DNA of 64,000 nt from an uncultured Lachnospiraceae bacterium (GTDB taxonomy: Bacteria; Bacillota; Clostridia; Lachnospirales; Lachnospiraceae): contig CANRMA010000006.1 in NCBI GenBank assembly GCA_947631625.1, positions 1 through 64,000 of the forward strand. Direction: 5' to 3'. The position numbers and the translations under genes were made by a program. Under the pieces are notes generated by a model. The model ran no database searches and was not told the origin of the DNA. It was given only the letters and a program-made list of their open reading frames with translations. Each line of letters begins with the position of its first letter. Position 1 is the stretch's first letter. Positions 56,204 through 63,819 of this stretch are shown piece after piece.

Positions 56204-56716
56204 ATGAAACTTACGATTAAAGAAATAGTTGTGTTCGGAATGTTGGGGGCAGTTATGTATGCCTCCAAATTTATTATGGAAATGCTTCCTAATATACATC
56301 TGCTGGGAGTATTTATTACGGCGTTTACCATTGTATACAGGAAAAAAGCGTTGTATCCGATTTATGTCTTTGTAATTTTGGACGGCATTTTCAGCGGCTT
56401 TGCCACATGGTGGCTGCCTTATCTGTACGTATGGGCGATATTATGGGCGGCAGTAATGGCATTGCCGGTAAATATGCCTAAAAAGGCGCGGCCTTTTATA
56501 TATATGTCGGTATGCGCGGCGCATGGATTTTTATTCGGAGTTTTGTATGCACCCGCGCAGGCGGTATTGTATGGATTGAGCTTTAAAGGAATGTTGGCGT
56601 GGATAGCGGCGGGACTGCCGTTTGACCTTATTCATGGGATAAGCAACTTCTTTTGCGGGTTATTGATACTGCCGATAGCAGAGGTGTTGAAGATAGGACG
56701 GGATATGATTACTTAG
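56204..56716 (+). CDS. ECF transporter S component
   Basis: A 170-residue membrane protein with six predicted segments, beginning KLTIKEIVVFGMLGAVMYASKFIME and with a FDLIHGISNFFCGLLILPIAEVL end typical of S components (substrate-capture subunits) of energy-coupling-factor transporters. The shared EcfA/EcfT module must be encoded elsewhere. The gene starts 2 bases after the DUF4430 lipoprotein stop. The ligand is unknown; context with a transcobalamin-like domain makes a corrinoid-type substrate a guess. Confidence 0.8.
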   Translation: MKLTIKEIVVFGMLGAVMYASKFIMEMLPNIHLLGVFITAFTIVYRKKALYPIYVFVILDGIFSGFATWWLPYLYVWAILWAAVMALPVNMPKKARPFIYMSVCAAHGFLFGVLYAPAQAVLYGLSFKGMLAWIAAGLPFDLIHGISNFFCGLLILPIAEVLKIGRDMIT

Positions 56717-56758
56717 GACCGGACCAGTAATATATTGTAGCAGATAGGAGAAATACAT

Positions 56759-58270
56759 ATGAGTGACATGAGAGGGATAGATACGCCTGTCCGTAAGCGT
56801 AGGCGACGCGTTTTTAAAGAGGTAGCCAATCTGGCTTATACGTCTGCGAATCTGAAAGATGATATGGAGGCTTTGCCTTATAAGATAGTGGATTATGAAA
56901 AATCCCAGTACTGGGAGAGTGTATACAGGGACAGGGCTATTATAAGAGAAAGAATACGTCTGGCTATGGGCATGAGCCTAAGACCTGAAAACAGAGAACA
57001 TCCGGGACATCTTACGGAGGGGCTTGAAGAAAGCAATATTGATGAGAAATATTATGAGCCGCCTCTTATGCAGGTTATACCGTCAGCCTGCAATGCCTGT
57101 CCGGAGAATCATTTTGAAATTACCAACGCCTGCATGGGCTGTCTGGCGCATCCCTGTCACAGCGTTTGTCCCAAAGGCGCTATATCCATGGTGGACGGAA
57201 AATCTGTCATTGATCAGGAAAAATGTATACGCTGCGGCAAATGTAAAGAAATATGTCCTTATGACGCGATCTGTCATAAGGAACGCCCCTGTAAGGCGGC
57301 CTGTGGCGTGAATGCCATTAAGTCAGACCGTTTCGGACGGGCTTATATTGACAGTGATATGTGTGTGTCTTGCGGTCAATGTATGGTGAGCTGTCCGTTT
57401 GGCGCTATTGCGGATAAGTCGCAAATATTTCAGTTGATCAGGGCCATGAAATCCGGAAGAAAGATCATAGCTCAGGTAGCGCCCGCTTTTGCAGGTCAGT
57501 TCGGACCAAGTGTAACGCCTGCCAAGTTTAAGACCGCGCTTAAAGAACTGGGTTTTTTTGAGGTATATGAAACGGCGATCGGAGCCGATATGGGCTGCAT
57601 GGCTGAGGCCGAGCATTATGTTAAGGAAGTGGCGACAGGACATCAGGATTTTGCGTTGACTTCCTGCTGTCCGTCATGGTCTGTCATGGCGAAAACCTTG
57701 TTTCCGGAGACTATTGACAAAATCAGTAACGAACTTACTCCAATGGTAGCGACCGCCAGAGTTATCAAGAAAGAGCACCCGGATGCCTCGGTAGTGTTTA
57801 TCGGGCCCTGCGCCTCCAAGAAACTGGAAGCGAGCAGGAGAACAGTGCGCTCCGATGTTGATTTTGTGATCACTTTTGAAGAGCTGACCGGTATGTTTGA
57901 GGCTAAAGGAATTTTGCTTGATGAGATTAAGGAGTTAGATTCGCTTAACGACGCTACGGCAGCCGGCAGAGGTTACGGTGTAGCGGGCGGAGTGGCAAGC
58001 GCCATTGAAGAATGTATTAAGAAATATTATCCGGAGACGGAGGTAAAAATACAACATGCGGAAAGTCTGGCAGAGTGTCGTAAGATATTGCTTTTGGCAA
58101 AAGCCGGAAAGATGAACGGTTGCCTGATCGAAGGTATGGCCTGTCCGGGCGGCTGTGTGGCGGGAGCGGGAACCAACATTGCGATCCCGCAGGCAGTGAA
58201 GGCTGTTCAAAGCTTTAAACAAGAGGCGGATAAGACGGTGCCGGATGAGGATGTCAAACAGTCGGTATAA
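56759..58270 (+). CDS. Monomeric [FeFe] hydrogenase (group B-like)
   Basis: A 503-residue cytoplasmic enzyme. An N-terminal region of about 110 residues precedes a Cys-rich ferredoxin part with several clusters (CNACPENH, CMGCLAHPCHSVCP, CIRCGKCKEICP, CVSCGQCMVSCP). The H-cluster domain has L1 TSCCPSW (Cys 303/304), L2 IGPCASKKLE (Cys 351) and L3 MACPGGC (Cys 462/466). L2 has GPC rather than the MPC of group A enzymes, which with the length points to the group B type of Clostridia. It oxidises or evolves hydrogen with ferredoxin. The maturases are not in the window. Confidence 0.9.
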   Translation: MSDMRGIDTPVRKRRRRVFKEVANLAYTSANLKDDMEALPYKIVDYEKSQYWESVYRDRAIIRERIRLAMGMSLRPENREHPGHLTEGLEESNIDEKYYEPPLMQVIPSACNACPENHFEITNACMGCLAHPCHSVCPKGAISMVDGKSVIDQEKCIRCGKCKEICPYDAICHKERPCKAACGVNAIKSDRFGRAYIDSDMCVSCGQCMVSCPFGAIADKSQIFQLIRAMKSGRKIIAQVAPAFAGQFGPSVTPAKFKTALKELGFFEVYETAIGADMGCMAEAEHYVKEVATGHQDFALTSCCPSWSVMAKTLFPETIDKISNELTPMVATARVIKKEHPDASVVFIGPCASKKLEASRRTVRSDVDFVITFEELTGMFEAKGILLDEIKELDSLNDATAAGRGYGVAGGVASAIEECIKKYYPETEVKIQHAESLAECRKILLLAKAGKMNGCLIEGMACPGGCVAGAGTNIAIPQAVKAVQSFKQEADKTVPDEDVKQSV

Positions 58271-58323
58271 CTTAGGTATATATTGAAAATGGATTAAAAT
58301 TTTTTAAATGGGGAGGAAAAGGC

Positions 58324-59217
58324 ATGATCGAGGTTTTGTTTGGCGATAGTGAAGCTGCTTCTATGAAAGCTGCTAAGAATACGGTAGTGACCGGTAAAGT
58401 AAACGGGCCGACATCTGTTTGGACAGCGGGTAAAAAAACTCCGCCTGAGAAACCTTTTACTTTTACCGGCTGGGTGGAAGGGACGGCGGAGGAAGTGGTG
58501 TGTCTTGGATTCAATTTGGATATAGGCGATATTAAAAAGACTGTGGACAGCCAATATCGAAAGGAACTGATCTTCTCCCTGTTTGTCCGGTATGAGTATG
58601 GAAGGTTTGCCGAAACGGAAGAGGAACTGAAACAGGTCGCAGATGTTTATATAAATGAATTGCGGCGGTTGAAAAAATTTCTTAAAGACGGTGAGGCGCT
58701 TAGGATATGGTACAGCGATGCGCCATATTCCATATGTGGCTTTTACAGTTTGTGTCATATGCTGCTTAAATATGAAAATGAAGTTCATGCGGTGAGGCTT
58801 CCGGAGTATGTCGAGAGGGAAAATGTAATTATTTCTTACAGTAATTGGGGTAATGTCGCAGCAGAGGAATTTGCAGGTTTTCTGCCCTTTGAAAAGACAC
58901 TGACCGGAGACGAAGTACGAATGTATGCCGGACTGTGGAGCAGGCTAGTAGAGGATAACAGCCCGCTTAGGGCAGTGATAAACGGAAAGGTCGTCGGAGT
59001 ACCGGAGGATTTTTATGATTTTTTGATATTAAAAAGGCTTACAGGTGCTCCGGTCAAAGAAGCAAGACTGATTGGAGACATTCTGGGCTGTTACCGACTG
59101 GGTGTGGGAGATTGGTGGTATGCCAATAGAATCGATTATCATATACAGCAGGGAAATATCAGAGTCGCAGAGGATTCAGAAAATAAATATGCAAGGCTTA
59201 TCTGTCTGGCGGGATAA
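58324..59217 (+). CDS. DUF1835 domain-containing protein
   Basis: A 297-residue protein with IEVLFGDSEAASMKAA at the start, the DUF1835 signature, and a C-terminal half beginning near AVINGKVVGVPEDFYD that fits the DUF3658 domain often fused to it (RLIGDILGCYRLGVGDWWYANRI). Function is unknown. GGGAGGAAAAGGC precedes the ATG. It lies 36 bases before a GNAT gene on the same strand. Confidence 0.82.
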   Translation: MIEVLFGDSEAASMKAAKNTVVTGKVNGPTSVWTAGKKTPPEKPFTFTGWVEGTAEEVVCLGFNLDIGDIKKTVDSQYRKELIFSLFVRYEYGRFAETEEELKQVADVYINELRRLKKFLKDGEALRIWYSDAPYSICGFYSLCHMLLKYENEVHAVRLPEYVERENVIISYSNWGNVAAEEFAGFLPFEKTLTGDEVRMYAGLWSRLVEDNSPLRAVINGKVVGVPEDFYDFLILKRLTGAPVKEARLIGDILGCYRLGVGDWWYANRIDYHIQQGNIRVAEDSENKYARLICLAG

Positions 59218-59253
59218 GCTGCCGCATCTGCTGATGTCTGGAGGTGGAAGATA

Positions 59254-59808
59254 ATGATTTTTGAAGAAAAAAAGTTTAAATTAAAAGACGGTCGGGAGGC
59301 GCTTTTTCGGAGCCCCTGTGAAGAAGATGCGGAGGGAATGCTGCAATTCATCATCAAGGCGTCCGGCGAGACGGATTATTTGATGAAATATCCGGAAGAG
59401 TTTGAGGATTTTACGCTTGAAGAGGAAAAAGCATTTATTAATAATGACTACTTCAGTCAAAATGGATTGATGATAGCCTGTTTTATAGACGGTAGAGTAG
59501 CAGGAAATTGTCAGCTTTCTTTTCATAGTGGAATAAAAGACCGCCACAGAGCCTCTGTTGCGATAGCGCTTCTGCAGGAGTGCTGGAATCTTGGAATCGG
59601 AACGAGAATGTTTGAGGAAATGATACGGATAGCCAAAGAACGCGGTGGTATACGTCAAATCGAGCTTGATTTTATAGAAGGAAACAGCAGAGCAAGAAGT
59701 CTTTATGAGAAAATGGGTTTTCGCATTACGGGGGTAAAACAGGATGCCATACGTATGAAAGATGATACTTTTGTAAATGAGTATATGATGATAAAACGGT
59801 TAATCTGA
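59254..59808 (+). CDS. GNAT family N-acetyltransferase
   Basis: A 184-residue acetyl-CoA-dependent transferase with motif A (VAIALLQECWNLGIGTRMFEEMI) and motif B (IELDFIEGNSRARSLYEKMGF), preceded by the beta strand VAGNCQLSF. CTGGAGGTGG precedes the ATG. The family covers antibiotic, protein and small-amine acetylation; nothing here narrows it. Confidence 0.9.
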   Translation: MIFEEKKFKLKDGREALFRSPCEEDAEGMLQFIIKASGETDYLMKYPEEFEDFTLEEEKAFINNDYFSQNGLMIACFIDGRVAGNCQLSFHSGIKDRHRASVAIALLQECWNLGIGTRMFEEMIRIAKERGGIRQIELDFIEGNSRARSLYEKMGFRITGVKQDAIRMKDDTFVNEYMMIKRLI

Positions 59809-59856
59809 AAAAGCATAACAGAATAATTACTAAATCGCTGTTTTAGAGGAGGTCAG

Positions 59857-60006
59857 GCAGCTCCATACTTGATTTCTGAAATCGAGTTTGTACAAGGAGA
59901 TGCCACAAATTTTGTTCTTCCGGAACCTGTTGACGTTATATTCTCCAATGCAGTATTTCATTGGATTGAAAAAGAAAAACAAGCGGATATGATAAAATAT
60001 CGGTAA
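59857..60006 (+). pseudogene. Fragment of a class I SAM-dependent methyltransferase
   Basis: An open frame of 49 codons with no start reads ISEIEFVQGDATNFVLPEPV, then DVIFSNAVFHWIEKEKQ and stops at 60004. This matches the post-I motif of trans-aconitate/SAM methyltransferases (GDAT, SNAVFHW). Both the SAM loop and the C-terminal half are missing. Confidence 0.65.
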
Positions 60007-60035
60007 TACAAACGGCATTTGAAAGGGAGGGTGAA

Positions 60036-60650
60036 ATGATGGATAAAAATTTTGAAAAAGTCAAAAAACTGATAGAACAGATATCAGATTCCTATGACTT
60101 ACCAACCAAAAAGCAGACAGAAAAAATGCAAAAACTCACAGGTATAGATTGGAGTGCGGAGGATTTGCAGACGCAGTGCTGCGAATACTGGAGCCACAAT
60201 ACATTGGAAGAAACGGCCTATTTTATGCTCCACGGAAAATATCCTTCTGTACGTGATGTCGATCTTATCTTTTGGCAATATAAACAGGGTGTTGTCATGG
60301 ATGACAGGGAGGTATTTGAAAAATATCGTTTGGGGAAAGGAAAGCTGAAAGCATTGCAAGCGCTTCCGCTTGACGAAATAATCCTGAAAATTAAAGAACT
60401 GTTCACCGGGTGGCAGCAAAATGATTCTCTAAGCGATGATAAACACTGGCGGTTTGACTGTCTTGAGCAAACAGAAGATTGGATGGATACACACTTTTGG
60501 ATTTTGGAATATGGACGTGAAGTAGATTCACAAAGAGAGCATCAAATATTGAAGTTCTGCTGCCATAATATGAGCGATGAACAAATTGGACTCATTTTAG
60601 AGTGCATGGAAAGTTTTCAATGTTCATTGCATATTAGGGAAGAAAAATAA
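60036..60650 (+). CDS. Conserved-looking soluble protein of unknown function
   Basis: A 204-residue protein of mixed acidic/aromatic composition with LTGIDWSAEDLQTQCCEYW, ETAYFMLHGKYPSVRDVDL, WQYKQGVVMDD and a helical C-terminus. There is no signal peptide, membrane segment or recognised catalytic motif. GGGAGGGTGAA precedes the ATG. It directly follows the methyltransferase fragment. Family not recognised. Confidence 0.7.
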   Translation: MMDKNFEKVKKLIEQISDSYDLPTKKQTEKMQKLTGIDWSAEDLQTQCCEYWSHNTLEETAYFMLHGKYPSVRDVDLIFWQYKQGVVMDDREVFEKYRLGKGKLKALQALPLDEIILKIKELFTGWQQNDSLSDDKHWRFDCLEQTEDWMDTHFWILEYGREVDSQREHQILKFCCHNMSDEQIGLILECMESFQCSLHIREEK

Positions 60651-60830
60651 TAACAATTTTGTAGTGCATATTTACCCATAAATAAATTACAAGACATTCG
60701 CGGAATAAAGTATATTATTCAATTTTCACAATCTGATTAATGTAATCATGCAGCAAATGAAAATATTACAATAGCTAACATACTGTATGGTATAGAAATT
60801 GTCGAGAAATTATTAGTAAAATAGTAGAGT
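60651..60830. other. Intergenic region with a short coding-like fragment
   Basis: Within it, 60741-60824 is an open stretch of 27 codons ending in a stop and reading ANENITIANILYGIEIVEKLL; it may be the tail of a lost gene. The rest is AT-rich, with no clear promoter. Confidence 0.35.
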
Positions 60831-61481
60831 ATGAATGTGGTGAGTGTTATAGATAAAAAGTGGATTATATTTGATGTTATGGGCGTTATCTTTACAGTGG
60901 GTGATGACACTAATGATTTATTGGTTCCGTTTATACAGGATATTAATAAGAATATTAGCAAAGATAAGATAAATGAGGTATATTTGGAAGCAAGTTTAGG
61001 ACATATTTCCTCAGCAAGATTCTGGGAAATGACCGGAATTGCTCATGGTGATAGTTACATAAATATAGAAAAAGAGTATCTTGATACACGTCTAACAATT
61101 GATGAGCAGTTTATTGAAGTTGCGACAAGATTACGAGATTACTATAACTTAGCAATTCTGTCCAATGATGTAAGCGAATGGAGTTCTTATTTAAGAAAGA
61201 AATATGGGATAAATGAAGTAGTTAATTTTTCAATAATAAGTGGTGATGTTGGTTGTCGTAAACCGTCTGAAAAAATTTATAGAATTGCTCTTGAAAAAAT
61301 AGGAGCGGAAGCTAAAGATTGTCTTTTTATTGATGATAGGAACAAGAACCTTGTACCGGCTATGGATGTCGGAATGCGTGTTTTAAGATTTTTACGAGAT
61401 GATATGGAATGTACGCTTAAAGATGTTGAAACAGCAAATAGTTTTTATGATTTAGAAGGCAAATTAAAGAAAATATGGTAA
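60831..61481 (+). CDS. HAD superfamily hydrolase-like protein
   Basis: A 216-residue HAD protein. Motif I reads IIFDVMGVIF: the nucleophile Asp is present, but the second Asp of DxD phosphatases (the general acid/base) is Met. Motif II is LSNDVSEW, motif III the Lys in CRKPSEKIY, and motif IV FIDDRNKNL. A cap domain of helical type lies at about residues 35-95. The variant motif I is unusual for a phosphatase, so its substrate and even activity are open. AT-rich relative to neighbours. Confidence 0.82.
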   Translation: MNVVSVIDKKWIIFDVMGVIFTVGDDTNDLLVPFIQDINKNISKDKINEVYLEASLGHISSARFWEMTGIAHGDSYINIEKEYLDTRLTIDEQFIEVATRLRDYYNLAILSNDVSEWSSYLRKKYGINEVVNFSIISGDVGCRKPSEKIYRIALEKIGAEAKDCLFIDDRNKNLVPAMDVGMRVLRFLRDDMECTLKDVETANSFYDLEGKLKKIW

Positions 61482-61482
61482 A

Positions 61483-61518
61483 ATAACCCGACATAGCATA
61501 TAGGGATTATCAAGAGAC
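61483..61518. repeat. 36-bp sequence repeated inside the neighbouring anti-sigma-like gene
   Basis: The sequence starting ATAACCCGACATAGCATATAG is repeated at 62089-62124 with two differences. In the gene it encodes (minus strand) SFDNPYMLCRV. Here it is directly behind the HAD stop codon and appears to be a relic. Confidence 0.8.
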
Positions 61519-61524
61519 TACAGC

Positions 61525-61557
61525 ATAAAAGCGCATAGTAAATCTATACGCTTTTAT
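61525..61557. terminator. Bidirectional terminator between convergent genes
   Basis: ATAAAAGCG and CGCTTTTAT form a perfect 9-bp outer stem with an inner ATAG/CTAT pairing, and the AT-rich arms give T-runs on either strand. It serves the HAD gene (plus) and the anti-sigma-like gene (minus). Confidence 0.75.
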
Positions 61558-61691
61558 ATAATTCTTTGGGTAGTCCCTTGACATGCCAAAAAATCCCTGT
61601 ATAATACAGGTAAGGGCAGAACATTGGATATGCCAGTCCTCTTTTTATCCGGAAATATCAGCCTGTTTTCTTGTTTCTTTATACCTTATGG

Positions 61692-62486
61692 CTATTTCAT
61701 AGTATTGACAATATTCTTTAGGGTGTCTATGGAAACCCTTCCTTTTAAAGAATAGCGGACACCATTTGCTACAAAAATCGCTGCTTTTTCAGAAACATAA
61801 TTTTCCATATTTTCCTCATCAACTGTGTCTTTAATAATATTTACCTTATAACCTTGATCTGATGTATAACTTTCTACAAATTCGTATAGTCCAAGATAAT
61901 CTGAATCCCAGCCATTACTCATTTGAGATTCACTTAGGATTAGATCAACAGTTAGTGAAACCGGTGAAAAAAACTCTGTTCCATGACTATACGAATATCG
62001 ATTTTCTGATTCAATGAATTGATAGTTGCCTGTGTCACCCAGAATAAAATTTTTCACTGTAATAATTGCAAAATCCTTTGTGTCTGTCATAACCCGACAT
62101 AGCATATAGGGATTGTCAAAAGACAGATCAGTATCTAACAGCTTTACTCCTAAATCATTTTTTATTGCGTTATAATCGCGGTAATCCTTGTTAATAATTC
62201 CATATTCATTAGGCATAGCATCCAATTCATTCATTTGCACAATCTGCATAGAATCCAGTTCGGTCAATATCTCCTCATTTACATAAACTTTGTTCAGTAT
62301 GTGGTATCCGGCATAAACAGTAGTTCCTCCTAAAACAATGATTACAATAGAAGCTGCAAGACCTTTCCACATTCGGTTGGATTTGTGATAAACAGCTTTG
62401 CTTTTGATATTGTTTTTAATTTCATCTGTCAGTTCTATCTGTCTAAGTTCCGAATCAATAATACTTTTTATACTATTTTTAGTCAT
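61692..62486 (-). CDS. Membrane-anchored anti-sigma-factor-like protein
   Basis: A 264-residue protein on the minus strand. An N-terminal cytoplasmic part of about 38 residues (LRQIELTDEIKNNIKSKA) is followed by one membrane segment (GLAASIVIIVLGGTTVYAGYHIL) and an extracytoplasmic domain with DUF4367-like C-terminal features (SDQGYKVNIIKDTVDE, ANGVRYSLKGRVSIDTL). It overlaps the ECF sigma gene by 8 bases, the standard arrangement in which a membrane protein holds its sigma factor. No HxxxCxxC zinc motif. Confidence 0.8.
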   Translation of the reverse strand: MTKNSIKSIIDSELRQIELTDEIKNNIKSKAVYHKSNRMWKGLAASIVIIVLGGTTVYAGYHILNKVYVNEEILTELDSMQIVQMNELDAMPNEYGIINKDYRDYNAIKNDLGVKLLDTDLSFDNPYMLCRVMTDTKDFAIITVKNFILGDTGNYQFIESENRYSYSHGTEFFSPVSLTVDLILSESQMSNGWDSDYLGLYEFVESYTSDQGYKVNIIKDTVDEENMENYVSEKAAIFVANGVRYSLKGRVSIDTLKNIVNTMK

Positions 62487-62976
62487 AACCTGCCTCCATT
62501 AAAAATTTTTTAATTTTGCCTCTTGCTCTGTTTAAACGCTGTATAGTAGTATTTTCTGATTTTCCGATAACTATGGCTATTTCCTTAACGGACAGTTCTT
62601 GGTAATAGTACAGTAAAATAATTTTCCTGTCATCTGCATTCAAAGTCATAATAGCCGCTGACACACTATCTTTTTCTAAAAAATCATTTATTGGGTCATT
62701 ATTAATTCTATTTATTTGATTTTCAGGATTATTTTGACGCATATGGAACCAATTTGTTCTCATTACATTTTTACAACAATTGATAGCAATACGCATTAAC
62801 CATGTCTTTTCACTTGATTTGTGTTCAAATAAGTCATAGGATTTCATCGCTTTTATAAAAGTTTCCTGAACAGCATCTTCCGCAAGCTGATAGTCTTTTA
62901 AGTACAAGTAGCAAGTACGCAGAAGTTCATTTCCATACTCATGCATTAGTCTTTCTAAAAATTGTTCTTCTGGCAT
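62479..62976 (-). CDS. ECF-type RNA polymerase sigma factor
   Basis: A 165-residue sigma-70 family protein with region 2 (YGNELLRTCYLYLKDYQLAEDAVQETFIKAM, WLMRIAINCCKNVMRTNWF) and region 4 (LNADDRKIILLYYYQELSVKEIAIVIGKSENTTIQRLNRARGKIKKFL). ATG 62976 is chosen because AAAGGAGGTGA ends 11 bases upstream; a GTG at 62991 lies inside that ribosome site. It is coupled to the anti-sigma-like gene and probably controls the pair's own promoter. Confidence 0.9.
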   Translation of the reverse strand: MPEEQFLERLMHEYGNELLRTCYLYLKDYQLAEDAVQETFIKAMKSYDLFEHKSSEKTWLMRIAINCCKNVMRTNWFHMRQNNPENQINRINNDPINDFLEKDSVSAAIMTLNADDRKIILLYYYQELSVKEIAIVIGKSENTTIQRLNRARGKIKKFLMEAGYD

Positions 62977-63185
62977 TTTGATTTTGCTCACCTCCTTTTA
63001 TTTATTAGACACGCCATATAAGTAAAATATTACATAGATTTATAAAATAATATCAATTTTGAGCAGTATTGTTATATAATGCAATTTTAAATTATACGAA
63101 ATATTTGTAATAACCGTTGCTTTTTGTGGTATAGTAGAGTAGAATAAAAATGATATAATTTAGATAAAATTTTGATAAGGAGTGA

Positions 63186-63452
63186 ATGTATATGTTGCAG
63201 ATTAGACCTGTTTCTGATTTAAGAAATAAGTTTCCGGATATTGAGAAAATTGTAAATACGGGTGAACCTGTATATTTGACGAAAAACGGATATGGCGTAA
63301 TGGTGGTGCTTAGTCTGGAGGAATATTCGAGATTGACAGACGGGGTAGAAGCGGCATTGGATAAAGCGGACAGACTTGCAGCAGAGGATGCGGCGCGGAT
63401 GAGCCATGAGGAGGTTTTTGGGAATCTGCGGAGGAAAATCAATGAGCAGTAA
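63186..63452 (+). CDS. Type II antitoxin, Phd/YefM family
   Basis: An 88-residue protein: the N-terminal Phd/YefM DNA-binding fold is IRPVSDLRNKFPDIEKIVNTGEPVYLTKNGYGVMVVLSLEEY, and the acidic helical tail would wrap the toxin. AAGGAGTGA precedes the ATG. It overlaps the toxin by 11 bases. It is expected to repress the promoter together with the toxin. Confidence 0.9.
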   Translation: MYMLQIRPVSDLRNKFPDIEKIVNTGEPVYLTKNGYGVMVVLSLEEYSRLTDGVEAALDKADRLAAEDAARMSHEEVFGNLRRKINEQ

Positions 63453-63771
63453 AAAGTACAGATTGAGTTATCTGCCGCTTTTTTACGAAGATCTCGATGA
63501 AAAAGTCACTTATATTACTGAGGTACTAAAGAATCCCATAGCTGCAAATGACTTATTGGATAAAGTAGAAGCGGCTATTATGGAGCGTCTTCCAGTGGCA
63601 GAATCTTTTGAACCATATCATTCTGTCAGGGAGCGTAAGTATCCCTATTATCGTATTTATGTAGAGAATTATGTAGTTTATTATGTCGTAATAGATGATA
63701 ATTCGGATGATTTGGTTATGGAAGTTAGAAGGTTTCTCTACAATGGACAGAATAGGGATAAGTTGATTTGA
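63442..63771 (+). CDS. Type II toxin, RelE/ParE family
   Basis: A 109-residue protein with the RelE/ParE layout YRLSYLPLFYEDLDEKVTYI, then IAANDLLDKVEAAI, RERKYPYYRIYVENYVVYYVVIDD and MEVRRFLYNGQNRDKLI at the end. Members either cleave mRNA on the ribosome or inhibit gyrase; the sequence does not settle which. ATG 63442 overlaps the antitoxin 3' end. Confidence 0.9.
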   Translation: MSSKKYRLSYLPLFYEDLDEKVTYITEVLKNPIAANDLLDKVEAAIMERLPVAESFEPYHSVRERKYPYYRIYVENYVVYYVVIDDNSDDLVMEVRRFLYNGQNRDKLI

Positions 63772-63819
63772 AAATAATAGATACCAATTAGAGATAAGGA
63801 ACATAGTATTGGAGGAAGT

